This document shows positions 1 through 9,218 of a stretch of 64,000 nucleotides of DNA, piece after piece. The notes beneath the pieces were generated by a model. It saw only the letters and a program-made list of their open reading frames with translations, was not told the DNA's origin and did no database searches. The first letter of the stretch is position 1. Each line of letters begins with the position of its first letter. Both the position numbers and the translations under genes were made by a program. Where the stretch lies: the NCBI GenBank assembly GCA_963820545.1, contig CAWGAJ010000001.1, forward strand, positions 2,046,001 to 2,110,000. The letters are read 5' to 3'. The stretch comes from CAWGAJ01 sp963820545. Its GTDB lineage: Bacteria > Planctomycetota > Planctomycetia > Pirellulales > Thermoguttaceae.

Positions 1-162
1 TCCCAAGGTAAAGTGGATAAAACCTCTGGTAATCTAGTGCCGCAACAAATTCAACAAGGGAAAAAAGACCTTGCGGAAATACGAAGCGCCGAAGAAATGC
101 TTAGTAAGGCATTACAGGCCATCCCAGAGGAACAAAAGCAAGAGATTGCCAAAGGCGGCTGA
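1..162 (+). CDS. 3' end of an unrecognised gene (partial)
   Basis: The first frame is open from the window edge to a TGA at 160-162, giving 53 residues rich in Lys, Glu and Gln (ends EEQKQEIAKGG). It looks like the tail of a helical protein. No family is recognised. The frame used by the next gene is open from about 108 and reads plausibly as protein across this stop, so the two pieces could be one gene split by a frameshift near 150-163. Low confidence in any function. Confidence 0.4.
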   Translation, partial: SQGKVDKTSGNLVPQQIQQGKKDLAEIRSAEEMLSKALQAIPEEQKQEIAKGG

Positions 163-227
163 AGAAGCACTTCAACTACAAATCAAGAAGAGCGCACTAC
201 GAAGTTGAACGTCAAGGAATAGACGAA

Positions 228-584
228 ATGTTGGATAGCGCTGGTCATGCGGCATCCATTACAGATCATAGACCAAATGTTGACATTAGTTACGAAGATG
301 AAATTAGACGGAAACAAGGTTCAACGCGAATTCAAGTAAAAAGCAAACATGGTCCCTGCTTTGTAGCAACTACATGTTTTGGAGACCCCGATCATCCTAC
401 AGTTTGCACTTTGCGTGAATTCCGAGATAAAACTTTACGGCAGATGCGATTTGGAAGGGCATTCATTGCATTTTACTACAAACATGGTGATACCGCCTCA
501 AGAATTGTTGATCAGATTCCAGTTCTAAAGGCAGCCATAAGATTACTTTTGATGACTTTTGCGGCTTATTACAGACGGTTATAA
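228..584 (+). CDS. CFI-box-CTERM type protein
   Basis: Unknown function. The protein has 118 residues. The second half (about 44-118) matches the CFI-box C-terminal domain: CFVATTCFGDPDHPTV, then LREFRDKTL, then a GRAFIAFYYKHG stretch and a hydrophobic tail ending in basic residues. In that family the box sits at the C-terminus and is followed by a hydrophobic helix, probably a membrane anchor or sorting segment. The start is uncertain: the same frame is open back to about position 108 with sensible coding (AHYEVERQGIDE just before the ATG), so the real protein may be longer or fused by frameshift to the preceding fragment. Recognition of the box is from memory of the motif. Confidence 0.6.
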   Translation: MLDSAGHAASITDHRPNVDISYEDEIRRKQGSTRIQVKSKHGPCFVATTCFGDPDHPTVCTLREFRDKTLRQMRFGRAFIAFYYKHGDTASRIVDQIPVLKAAIRLLLMTFAAYYRRL

Positions 585-911
585 TTCTATAAACCATGCA
601 AACGTTTGCCGTGGGCATGTGCAATGGGAGGAAATGCCTCATGGGCACGCGAGCGGCCGCCTTCGGCTGATGGCACCGACTGCTAACGCGCCCCTTGCAG
701 TGCTTTTGAGGGAATTTGTTGTTTTCCTCCCAGGGGCTGACGCCCCTGGCTGAACTCCGTCGTCCCTTCGGGACTAAGGAATTGCACGGCAATCCGGCAC
801 GATAATTTGCACATAAACGAGTATGTTAATTGACTATCTTGGCACAAACGGTTTATAATAAACGTTGTGTTACAATAGATGCCATATAGAGTCCATTATC
901 TTAGGTGTGAC
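585..911. other. Intergenic region with GC palindrome
   Basis: No convincing gene on either strand. It contains a near-perfect palindrome at 730-749 and a second short inverted repeat near 765-780 (cccttcgggac). This arrangement is typical of the dispersed palindromes seen through the window. Confidence 0.5.
730..749. repeat. GC-rich palindromic repeat
   Basis: ccaggggctgacgcccctgg: 8-bp arms around a 4-base loop, followed by ctgaac. Resembles the short dispersed palindromes of planctomycete and cyanobacterial spacers. No T-run follows, so it is not a clear terminator. Confidence 0.55.
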
Positions 912-1124
912 ATGGAATCCTCGGGCGAAATTAAATACGTTACCGATGCCGAAGGCCGGCCCGTGAGCGTGATCGTGCCGATCGACTTGTGGCGCGAGAT
1001 CGAATCGGAAAGGGAAACTGCCTATCTCTTGAAAAGCGAAGCGATGAAGGGGCGGCTCTTGGCGGCAAAACAGCGGCAGCAGGGAATTTCTCTGGATCAA
1101 TCCCGTACGCAAGCTGGAATTTGA
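912..1124 (+). CDS. Phd/YefM-like antitoxin, apparently orphan
   Basis: A 70-residue protein when started at the internal ATG (MESSGEIKYVTDAEGRPVSV); an ATG at 879 would add 11 residues without family support. The N-terminal part (IKYVTDAEGRPVSVIVPIDLWREIES) has the character of Phd/YefM-type antitoxins, a short beta sheet plus helix that binds operator DNA. The tail ETAYLLKSEAMKGRLLAAKQ is the usual toxin-neutralising helix. Family members normally precede a RelE/ParE or PIN toxin. Here nothing toxin-like follows in the 90 bp before queE, so it is an orphan or a solitary regulator. Function inferred from similarity. Confidence 0.6.
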   Translation: MESSGEIKYVTDAEGRPVSVIVPIDLWREIESERETAYLLKSEAMKGRLLAAKQRQQGISLDQSRTQAGI

Positions 1125-1217
1125 CCCTTCGGCCTGAACCCATTTCTTCCGCTCCCCTGCGGGTCGCGGCTAAACATTTAGACTATTTACCCCACACTGT
1201 CCACCGTCCACTGTCTA

Positions 1218-2031
1218 CTACTTTCCCCGGCCGGGGCCGAACCATTCGATATGTCGGCGCGGACAGAATAGCAGGCCATGCTGGGCGCAGTATGGTTCCA
1301 GCCATTGGTTTTTGGCGGCCAGTTCATCAGGATTGGTTCCCTGGGGCATGAGCATTACGCGGGCGCGGTCGATTTGGGGCATCGAGGCCAAATATGTTTC
1401 CACTTCCTCGCAGTCGGCCAAATTGTCGATGACGAATTTTATTTGATAGTCGTATTCCGCAATTAGTCGGTTGATAACGCCGGGGACGTGACGGCTAAGT
1501 TCATGACGCCACGTCCAACGGGGATCGCTATCGGGCGGCGGGGTGGAATTGGATAGTTTGGGACTGATCGACATCAGGTCGCAAACGACCGGCAAATAAA
1601 GCGTGCCTGCGGTTTCGATGGTGATGTGCCAGCCCGCGTTGTGCAATGATGCGGTCAAGGGAATCAATTCGGCAAACAACATTGGTTCGCCGCCGGTAAG
1701 CACGATGTGTCTGGGAGAGGCTTGAGGCGAAGGATCGAAGGATGAAGGATGAAGGATGAAGGATGAAGGCGAATGGCGGCTGATATTTGATATCTGATGG
1801 CTGACGGCTGATGGCTGACAGCTTGAAAGATTCTTCGCTTCACTCAGAATGACTTCTATTCGTTCCAGGATCTCATCCACTGAAAGATCCTCGCCCTCGG
1901 GCGTCCAGGACGCATAAGGGGTGTCGCAAAAGCGGCAGCGGAGATTGCAGGCGCTGGCGGACAAAAATGCTAGTCACGCCGGTCAGGCGCCCTTCTCCTT
2001 GCAGAGAGGGAAATATCTCGGCGATTTTCAT
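1218..2031 (-). CDS. queE: 7-carboxy-7-deazaguanine synthase QueE (frameshifted, with insertion)
   Basis: Radical-SAM enzyme that makes 7-carboxy-7-deazaguanine from 6-carboxytetrahydropterin for queuosine synthesis. The true start is the ATG at 2031 (MKIAEIFPSLQGEGRLTGV, the family N-terminus). The frame breaks at about 1950-1962, just before SACNLRCRFCDTPYASW, which carries the CX3CX2C iron-sulfur motif. The rest, with LTGGEPM, continues intact to 1218. Between ILERIE and RHIVLTGGEP there is an extra stretch of about 45 residues (nt 1716-1850) made of dispersed repeat sequence (VILSEAKNL and SSFILHPSSF translations). The insertion keeps the frame. queC lies about 60 bp upstream on the same strand. 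The frameshift could be an assembly error. Confidence 0.88.
1716..1857. repeat. Dispersed simple-repeat cluster inserted in queE
   Basis: Composite of three motifs seen elsewhere in spacers of the window: a run of GATGAAG units (about 1738-1770), a run of TGATGGCTGAC-like units (about 1775-1820), and attcttcgcttcactcagaatgac (about 1830-1854). The last motif recurs at 51281-51304. The insertion falls between conserved blocks of QueE and stays in frame. Confidence 0.7.
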
Positions 2032-2091
2032 GTTAAAAGTTTTCAGTGATCAGTAATCAGTTGCCAGTTTCTTTCCTCCGGTCTTCCACAT

Positions 2092-2787
2092 TCATCCTTC
2101 ATCCTTGATATTCCACGGGTCTTTCAAACCGGCTTCTTGGAATCCCTTTAGGCGCAGCAGGCAGGCGTCGCAGTGGCCGCAGGCTATGCCTTGGGGATTG
2201 GGATCGTAGCAGGAGTGAGTCAGGCTGTAATCCACGCCGAGCTGCGTGCCGCGGCGAATAATTTGGGCTTTAGTGAGGTATATAAGCGGAGTGTGGATGG
2301 TAAATTGCAGCCGGCCTTCCACGCTGGCCTTGGTGGCGAGATTGGCCAAATTCTGAAAGGCGGCGATAAATTCGCTCCGGCAGTCGGGATAGCCGCTGTA
2401 GTCGAGGGCATTGACGCCGATAAAGATGTCGGCCGCGTCGGTTACTTCGGCATAAGCCAGGGCCAACGACAAAAACACGGTATTGCGGGCCGGCACGTAA
2501 GTGATAGGAATCCCTTGCGTCATCTCCGTGGGGGAGCGATCTTTAGGGACCGTGATTGCATTGGTCAATGCACTGTGGCCGAATTGGGCCAAATCGACTT
2601 TCACTTCGGCATGATGCTTTACGCCAAGACTCTCGGCCACGCGACTGGCGGCCGCCAATTCATGGCGGTGTCGCTGACCGTAATCGATTGACAAAGTGTA
2701 TAGATCGAAACCTTGATGCCGGGCAATAGCCGCGACGGTGGCGGAATCGAGCCCCCCGGAAAGCAGGATGATTGCAGGTTGAGTCAT
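2092..2787 (-). CDS. queC: 7-cyano-7-deazaguanine synthase QueC
   Basis: ATP-dependent enzyme turning 7-carboxy-7-deazaguanine and ammonia into preQ0, the step between QueE and QueF. The protein has 231 residues, normal for QueC. The PP-loop SGGLDSAT is near residue 10, the mid part has DYGQRHRHEL, and the zinc site has Cys193, Cys203, Cys206 and Cys209 (ACGHCDAC). The last residues and stop fall in a catccttcatcc repeat shared with nearby spacers, so the native C-terminus may have been replaced by repeat sequence. It precedes queE on the same strand and is divergent from queF. Confidence 0.95.
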   Translation of the reverse strand: MTQPAIILLSGGLDSATVAAIARHQGFDLYTLSIDYGQRHRHELAAASRVAESLGVKHHAEVKVDLAQFGHSALTNAITVPKDRSPTEMTQGIPITYVPARNTVFLSLALAYAEVTDAADIFIGVNALDYSGYPDCRSEFIAAFQNLANLATKASVEGRLQFTIHTPLIYLTKAQIIRRGTQLGVDYSLTHSCYDPNPQGIACGHCDACLLRLKGFQEAGLKDPWNIKDEG

Positions 2788-2980
2788 ATAAAGGGTTCAG
2801 GGTTCGGGATTCAGGAAATAGTGGGCAGTGGGTGGTCCGCCAAAGGCGGAGTGGACAGTGCGAAACCGCAAACGGTTTCATTTAGCATTCATAATTTATC
2901 TCTATCCCCCATCCCCTATCCTCCATTCCCTATTTTCTTTATCATGACAGAAATATTTCCAAACGGGAAGGAGTTGGCAA
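2788..2980. repeat. Spacer of degenerate word-like repeats between queC and queF
   Basis: Contains gggttcagggttcggg-like units, gtccgccaaaggcgga (about 2833-2848), and tandem ccccatcccctatcctccattccctat words. An ATG at 2944 opens a short frame (MTEIFPNGKELASGEF) that stops at 3016-3018. No other gene is seen. Confidence 0.5.
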
Positions 2981-3337
2981 GTGGAGAGTTCTTTTTGTAC
3001 CATGCTGGAGACCTTTGAAAATCAGTATCCAGAGCGGGAGTACACCATCCGGATTGTCTGTCCCGAATTTACTTCGGTCTGTCCCAAGACCGGCCAGCCC
3101 GATTATGGCACACTGACAATCGAATATGTGCCGGCGGCAAAGTGCCTGGAACTAAAAAGCCTGAAAATGTATTTGCAACAGTATCGAAACATGGGAATAT
3201 ATTACGAAACCGTCGCCAACCGGATTCTCGACGACCTGACGGCAGTAATAAAGCCCCGGAAAATGACCCTCGCCGCGGCCTTCAATGCCCGGGGGGGAAT
3301 TACCACAACCGTTACCGCGACATTTATAGAAGGATGA
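2981..3337 (+). CDS. queF: NADPH-dependent 7-cyano-7-deazaguanine reductase QueF
   Basis: Reduces preQ0 to preQ1, the last step before insertion into tRNA. The protein has 118 residues, the short unimodular type. Visible are LETFENQYPEREYTI, the signature CPEFTSVCPKTGQPDYGTL with the active-site Cys in SVCPKTGQPD, the QueF motif LELKSLKMYLQQYRN with the NADPH-binding ELKSLK core, and the substrate Glu in GIYYET. The start is doubtful: GTG 2981 or ATG 3002 are in frame, while ATG 2944 is in another frame and would need a frameshift near 2990. The stop is followed directly by GATGAAG repeats. It is divergent from queC and queE. Confidence 0.92.
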   Translation: MESSFCTMLETFENQYPEREYTIRIVCPEFTSVCPKTGQPDYGTLTIEYVPAAKCLELKSLKMYLQQYRNMGIYYETVANRILDDLTAVIKPRKMTLAAAFNARGGITTTVTATFIEG

Positions 3338-3420
3338 AGGATGAAGGATGAAGTAAACATTGGACAGGGATGATAACTGAAAACTGATCATCACTAACCA
3401 CCAACCACTATCCACTAACC
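3330..3420. repeat. GATGAAG / CCACTA simple repeat spacer
   Basis: Starts with aggatgaaggatgaaggatgaag and continues into ccaccaactatccactaacc-like tandem words just before the next start codon. Same repeat family as at 1738-1770, 2086-2104 and 20215-20240. Confidence 0.6.
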
Positions 3421-3423
3421 ACT

Positions 3424-4437
3424 ATGACTGATCTACCCCGTGTGATTCTTTCGGGTTTTGCCGATGAAGCGGCCAATCACAAGACGGCCGTGGAACAGTT
3501 TGCCGCCTTTGCCGCCCTGGGGCTGCAATATTTCAGCATTCGTTTTATCGACGTCGGCTCGGGCATCAAGAATGTAATGCGGCTGGACAAAGGGGAAATA
3601 CAGCGGATCCGCCAGATGCAAAAGGAATACGGCATCAAGGTTTCCTCGATCGGCTCGCCCATCGGCAAGGTGAAGCTTAAAGACGTCGCGGACGGGACGA
3701 AGAATGTGTACGTGCCGTTTAAAAAATATCTTCACAGCGAGGTGAAGAAGGCCTGCCAGTTGGCGCACGCCTTTGAAACAAAGCTGATCCGCGGATTTTC
3801 TTTTTATCATCCCAAGGGATCTGATCCGCGCGATTATCTTTCGCAGGCGGCCGATCAATTAGGCGAGATCGCCGCGGCCTGCCAGAACGCCGATTTGACC
3901 TTTGGGCTGGAAGTGGAGGCCAATCTGGTGGGCTCCAGAGGAGAGTTATTGGCTGAAATTCATCGGCGCGTGAATCATCCGGCCATGGTGCTGGTATTTG
4001 ACGCGGCGAACATCCTGACCCAGGGCTGCTCGGGGGCGGAAGTTTTTTCTCAATTTCTGGCGATGAAACCGGGTCTGGGCTGGATTCACATCAAGGATTA
4101 CCGGCCGCCACAGCCGGTGCAAAAGGCGGGGTACGTGGATGAAGACGCCTTGGCCCACTTTGTGCCTGCCGACTTAGGCAACGGCGTGCATGAGGCGATT
4201 TTCCGCAATTTCGCCGGGCTTTTGCCCTCCTTGGAGCGGAAGCTGCGCCGCCGGGGCATCCCGGGCGTGTTTTTGGATCTGGAACCGCATCTGAAAGGCG
4301 GCGGACAGTTCGGCGGGTTTAGCGGACCTGACGGCATGGGCGTGGCCCTGCGCGGATTGTGCCGCTTGCTGGATTACGTGGGCATTGCTTACCATCTGCG
4401 CGACTTCGCCGACGTCAAGGCTGCTCGGGGTTTTTAA
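3424..4437 (+). CDS. Xylose isomerase-like TIM-barrel protein
   Basis: Putative sugar phosphate isomerase/epimerase of 337 residues (AP endonuclease 2-like fold). Features seen: ILSGFADEA at the N-terminus, LGLQYFSIRFID, GLEVEANLVGSRGEL with a Glu that usually binds metal, LVFDAANIL, and GWIHIKDY with a His in a metal-ligand strand. C-terminal FLDLEPHLKGGGQFGGFSG is strongly conserved in character. These fit the metal-dependent barrel family. The substrate cannot be told. A tandem repeat spacer precedes the ATG without a strong ribosome site. The last 264 bp overlap the open frame of the convergent FHA gene. Confidence 0.8.
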   Translation: MTDLPRVILSGFADEAANHKTAVEQFAAFAALGLQYFSIRFIDVGSGIKNVMRLDKGEIQRIRQMQKEYGIKVSSIGSPIGKVKLKDVADGTKNVYVPFKKYLHSEVKKACQLAHAFETKLIRGFSFYHPKGSDPRDYLSQAADQLGEIAAACQNADLTFGLEVEANLVGSRGELLAEIHRRVNHPAMVLVFDAANILTQGCSGAEVFSQFLAMKPGLGWIHIKDYRPPQPVQKAGYVDEDALAHFVPADLGNGVHEAIFRNFAGLLPSLERKLRRRGIPGVFLDLEPHLKGGGQFGGFSGPDGMGVALRGLCRLLDYVGIAYHLRDFADVKAARGF

Positions 4438-6773
4438 TATATCGATAGTTTTCCCCAGGGCGCTCTTTTTTATCGCCGGCAAGGTCTTGGCCAGCTTTGC
4501 AGGCGATTCAGCGGCGTCGGCGGATTCCTTGCCGGTAAACTGCGAGCAGGATTGGTCGTCGTGCGGCGTTTCCACCAAATTATCCATGGTATGGGCCATG
4601 GTATGGGATACTTGCTCTGCTTGGACGTGGACCGAACTTTTCTCCATTAATCGAAAGGTGATAAATAAATATCGTATGCCCCAGATGATGGCCACGAGGA
4701 AGCTCATCATCGCCGCATAATAGGTGAGCTTGTTTGTATACCATGAATGCCAAATCCAGAGGAGTCCCAAGCCCACGAAGCCGCCCGTTAAAGTCACCAC
4801 TAATTTCGAGTACATGATGCCGATCATTTGGCGTCGGGCGTGAGTGCCCAGCGCGGCTTGAGCGGAGTAATTGGCCAGCGTGCGAAGCAGTGAGAGATTA
4901 ACAAGCTTTTCCGGCGCTGGGTACGCGGCGAAAGTTCCATTGGTTCGCGGCGTTTTGCCAGGGGGGGCGTCGTCGCTGCCGCGGGCGAAGGCGCGGTTTC
5001 TATTGGTATGGAGGTTTGGTCCGCTTGGCGAGGGTATGATCCGTATGGTTTTTCGGTCTTGCCGCTTATTTCTCCTTGAGCGCTGCGGATCCGGTCCATC
5101 AGACGGGCCATATATTCAGCGACCGATTCATCATCCGCATGTACCGGAGATTGCTCGGGGGAGGTCTGATTAAGCGTTTCGTTTTGTCTTTCCTGTGAAG
5201 GCGCGGGCGCCCGGGCCGGAGTTTCGGCCAGGGGATGATCCTCCTTTTCACCCGAGTCGATATCGTGTCTCACACGATGAAGGAGATCCTCGAGTTTCGC
5301 CGGCGATATGTCGGATGGTAGTGGAGCATCAAGCTTCGCGGCCGGCGCCTCGATTGTTTGGGAAGTTACAGCGGGCAACTCCCGCACGTCCGGTTCCAGT
5401 GTTCTGGGCAGTGCGCCGGCTTCCCGCTGAGCGAGTTGATGATTCCTTTGCTCCTGCTGCTCCTGGAACCGTGCTTGCATGGTTTCCAGTTGACTGGTTT
5501 TTTCTTTAAGCTCCTCTTCCCTTGCCTGAAGGGTTTTTTCTTGATTCCGGCGGAATTCTTCCCAGTCCTGACGCTGGATTTCTAATTCCGACTCCCTGCC
5601 GGCAAGTTCAGCGCATCGAGATTGAAGTTCGGCGGCTTGAGTTTTCAGCTCCGCGGCTTGTTTTTTTCTTGCATCGGCTTGAGTTTGCAGTTCCGCGGCT
5701 TGGGCGTCGAGTTGGGTGAAACGAGCGTCTTGTTTAGTAGCCAGTGTTTGGAGTTCTTCTTCCCGAGCTTTTATTCGGGCTCCCTGGGTCTCGAGTTCGG
5801 CGTTGCGGGCTTGAATTTCGGCGGATTTGCCGGCCAACTCGGCAGCAAGGCTGTTTAGTTCCTGGCTTTGCCCTTGGAAAGCTGCGGCTTGGGCGTCGAG
5901 TTGGGCGAAACGAGCGTCTTGTTTAGTAGCCAGTGTTTGGAGTTCTTCTTCCCGAGCTTCTATGCGGGCTCCCCGGGTATCGAGTTCGGCGTTGCGGGCT
6001 TGAATTTCGGCGGATTTGCCGGCCAATTCTGCAGCGAGGTTGTTTAGTTCCCGGTTTTGCCCTTGGAGAGCCGCGGCTTGGGCGTCGAGTTCGCAGCGGC
6101 GAGATTCCAATTCGGCCCTTTGGACATCCAGTTCCGTCTGGCGCTTATCGTCCACGGCACTCCGGGACTGAGAAGCCGCGGAAAGCAAATCGCCGCGGAT
6201 GGCTTCCCACTGGCGACGCTCAAATTCGAATTGTTCCTTCTCTGCTTGCAGAGCCGCGGCGGTTTGCTCTAATTGACGCGCACGCAGTGCAAAGACGTCT
6301 TCTTGTTGGCGAAGTTGCCGGGCACGGCTCTCGGGCGGTTCTGATATTTCTTGGATATTTTCACGCGGCTGCGCCTGTGACGGGCGTTGTGGATATTGAT
6401 CGGTATGAGGGGCGATTGTGGCAGGTAATGGGGCGGCGCGTTCGGCTGTGGCGATGATATCGAATTCCATCGCGCCAATGCTCAGCCGGTCGCCGGGTGA
6501 GAGAGGAGCGGAGGTAAATGCCTGACCATTAAGTCGTGTGTTGGGCGACCAGCGTCGGATTACAGCGCCGTTAGAACCGCGGAGGATCAGGCAGTGGACC
6601 GCATCCAGATCCTTTCCGTGCAATCTCAACGTGCAATTGGGACCAGAGCCAATGGTACATTTGGCTGATTTCAGCCTGATTATCTGGTCCTGGTAAGTGG
6701 ATCCTCGAGTCCGAAGAACCAGATTACCCAAACCGGACTCCATAACACTGGGATTAACAGTGCCGGTGACCAT
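4174..6773 (-). CDS. FHA-domain coiled-coil membrane protein (frameshifted)
   Basis: Starts at ATG 6773 with AAGGAAG upstream. Residues 18-110 form an FHA domain (CTIGSGPNCTLRL, DAVHCLILRGSNG, NTRLNGQAF), which in known families binds phosphothreonine. Residues about 140-480 are a long coiled coil with a 63-residue internal repeat. The first frame stops at 4824 after a tail of poor character. The -1/+1 frame continues as LRTLANYSAQAALGTHARRQ into two membrane segments (about 4815-4680) and a polar tail, so one frameshift lies between about 4895 and the C7 run at 4961-4967. The second frame stays open to 4174, antisense to the isomerase gene, so the real stop may be missing. Likely an envelope scaffold; function unknown. 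Confidence 0.7.
5703..6095. repeat. 189-bp tandem repeat inside the FHA coiled coil
   Basis: The segment cgagcgtctt at 5722 recurs at 5911 and gggcgtcgag at 5702, 5891 and 6080, a period of 189 bp. That is 63 codons, exactly nine heptads, so each copy adds whole coiled-coil turns. About two copies plus a partial third. The copies are nearly identical at DNA level. Confidence 0.8.
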
Positions 6774-7420
6774 ATATTTTCTTCCTTAGAGGATGCTTTT
6801 TTCCCCAATAAAATAAGCCGTCTATGTAGTCGATGAGCGGTAACAATTTGAAAACGTACAACAGCCAGGTTTCATGCTAGCTTGGCGGATAAAATCCATA
6901 ACCTCCTATCTGGATTTAGCTTGCGTCTCAGCAGCGGTCAAAAGGAGAACGATCCGGAAAAGGAAGTAAGTAGAGTTTAGCAAAAAACGGCTGTATATCT
7001 TTGTCGGTTTTGACGATTATCCGATAGCGACTTTGGATGTAAGCCGAAATAACTGGGGAAGCGAAACAACAGCAGCGATTTGCATCTTGCAGAGTGTCTT
7101 GCAGAATGATTATCCGACACACATACAGAGGGGGGTGGAATGCGTCGCGAAGATGTTAAATAAGTTATTGCACAATAATAACTTATGTAATTTTTGCGAT
7201 CTCTATCCCCAGAAAAGAATGAAAAAAATTTTTATCCACACACAGGCAATGCGCGTAGTATATTTTGGTTGCCACAGTTCTGTGGCTTTTAAGTGTAAAT
7301 GGCTGGCAGCGCCAGTCGCGGAATCCCAACGTTGTTAAGTAGAGGAGGAGTTCGACAACGGCTAGTCTGAAGGGGGGCAAGCCTTCAGTGCGGCCAGGAT
7401 CGGACAGCGAGGTGAGTCCT
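6774..7420. other. Intergenic region, divergent promoters expected
   Basis: No convincing gene. It separates the divergent FHA and DksA-like genes and must hold both promoters. An inverted repeat taagttatt/aataactta lies at 7161-7185. A short plus-strand frame at 7033-7338 has no protein character. Confidence 0.5.
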
Positions 7421-7870
7421 ATGAGCCGCAAAGATTCAATCCTCAACATCCGCCAGATCTTGATGAAGCGACGCGACGCACTGCGCAAAGCTCTGGCCGG
7501 CGACCTGAGTTTGCTCAGGGAGCTCAATGCACAGTCGTCCGGCGACCTGGTCGACGCCGCCCTGGATTCGGTCCAGGATGAAATCAGCTCTCAACTGGCC
7601 GAAGTAGAAAGCCGGGAGCTTGCCCGCATCGAGTATGCCCTGGAACGGATGCGTGAAGGGCAGTTTGGCAGCTGCGAGGGTTGTGGGACGAATATCCCCA
7701 TGGCCCGTTTGCACGCCATGCCCTATGCCACGTATTGCATTAAATGCCAGCGCGAAGCCGAGCGCCAAGGCGCTGCTTCGGCGGCGGAAGTCGATTGGAG
7801 CCGTTTGCTGGACGTTCCCGGCGGCGATGCGGAATTGTCGATCAATGACATCGAACTCGATGTTCCTTGA
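7421..7870 (+). CDS. DksA/TraR-type zinc finger protein
   Basis: A 149-residue protein. ATG 7421 is chosen over the GTG at 7388 because gaggtgag sits at 7409-7416. The N-terminal half is a predicted coiled-coil hairpin (ILMKRRDALRKAL, EISSQLAEVESRELARIEYALERM). The C-terminal part has a four-Cys zinc finger, Cys85, Cys88, Cys106 and Cys109 (CEGC ... CIKC), followed by an acidic tail. DksA-family proteins enter the RNA polymerase secondary channel and modify transcription with ppGpp. Planctomycetes often have several such genes. The exact role here is inferred. Confidence 0.85.
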   Translation: MSRKDSILNIRQILMKRRDALRKALAGDLSLLRELNAQSSGDLVDAALDSVQDEISSQLAEVESRELARIEYALERMREGQFGSCEGCGTNIPMARLHAMPYATYCIKCQREAERQGAASAAEVDWSRLLDVPGGDAELSINDIELDVP

Positions 7871-7959
7871 TCGAACATGATGCGGCCGATATAATCAGAG
7901 GGCGTGCCAAGGGGGGATAGCGTAAAAAAATTGTTGATTTTCGTGACCGTTGTTCCCTT

Positions 7960-9218
7960 ATGAGTCACCCACGCATACCAGGCTTCATGTTCTTACGCCG
8001 CTCGTTGCTTCAGGTTGCATTTCCCGCCAAAGCCCTGCCGTTTTGCCCGCGGAAGTTGGGGGCGAAATCCGCTACTTGGTCTGTCTCGCCTTTGCTCATT
8101 TTTTCTTCCCTGGCGATAATCTGCGGGTTGGTCTTGCCCGCTGGCCTTTTCGGCCAAAACACCTTGCCGGCGTCCTTGGAACGCGGCCCTACGCTTTCGC
8201 CGGAAAAACAGACCGAATTGCAGCAGGAACTCCAGCGACACATGGCCGTGCTCGACGCCCAATCGGCGGTGCTGAAAACCGTGGCCAAGTTGGTCGGTCC
8301 CAGTGTGGTTTTTGTTGAATCGGAGCGCAAAGTCGATCAGCGACAAATGCGGCAACAAAGCGTGCAAGAGGACGGCTCGGGCGTGATCATAAATTGGAAA
8401 GGGAAGTTCTACATCTTGACCAATAGGCACGTGATTCGCGACGCGCCGCCGGAGGCGATAAAGATTGACCTGGCCGATGGGCGCCGCATTGTTCCCGAGA
8501 AAATATGGGGCGAAGAGGCGTCCGACGTGGCCGTGATGGCCATAAGCGCACCGACCTGACCGCCGCCACCCTGGGCGATAGCGACAAAATGGAGGTGGGC
8601 GATTTTGTCTTGGCCATGGGAAGTCCGTTTGGACTGAGCCAGTCGTTTACTTACGGCATTATCAGCGGCAAAGGACGGCGCAACCTCCAGTTGGGCAATA
8701 AAGCCACGGTGAAGGATTTTTTGCAGACCGATGCCGCCATCAATCCGGGCAACAGCGGCGGACCGCTGGTGAACATGCACGGCGAAGTGATCGGCATCAA
8801 CACGGCCATTGCCAGCAATTCCGGATACAGCGAAGGATGCGGCTTCGCCATCCCCATAAATCTGTTTATGTTTGTGGCCCGGCAACTTATCGACAACGGC
8901 AAGGTCACCCGGGCGTTTATCGGCGTGAACTTAAACAGCAAATTCGGGCCTGTTGAGTCGGCAAAACTGGGGCTGCCGCGACTGATGGGCGCCCAGGTTA
9001 CCGCCGTTACGCCGGGATCGCCCGCCGATAAAGTCAAATTACAGCCCAACGATGTTATTCTGGAGTTCAACCGCGTCCCCATCGAGGACGACGGTCATCT
9101 GGTAAATGTGGTCAGCACCAGCGAAGTGGGCACAACCGTGCCTATGCTGGTCTTCAGGAATCGGGAGACATTTTCCGTTCAGATCGAGTTGGTAGAACGC
9201 GAGAAAAACTCCCCTTAA
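7960..9218 (+). CDS. HtrA/DegP-like serine protease with PDZ domain (frameshifted)
   Basis: Envelope serine protease. Residues 44-66 are a signal or membrane anchor. The trypsin-like domain has catalytic His157 (TNRHVI) and Asp189 (SDVAVM) in the first frame, which stops at 8559. The same domain continues in another frame from about 8545 (RTDLTAATLGDSDKMEVGD) with the catalytic Ser in NPGNSGGPL, then a PDZ domain (about 8920-9170, GAQVTAVTPGSPADKVKLQPND) and stop at 9218. So all triad residues are present but split by one frameshift at about 8545-8555. The acidic tip QEDGSGVII before the His strand is normal. A sequence error or a recent pseudogene are both possible. Confidence 0.85.

Noticed and set aside
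5703..6095. CRISPR-like spacing of repeats
   Set aside because: Period 189 bp inside a coding coiled coil, no unique spacers and no cas genes.
5195..6457. Plus-strand frames under the FHA coiled coil
   Set aside because: They arise from the 189-bp repeat read backwards; no protein features.
7033..7338. 101-codon plus frame upstream of the DksA-like gene
   Set aside because: No ribosome site, low complexity, and ends before the DksA start without link.
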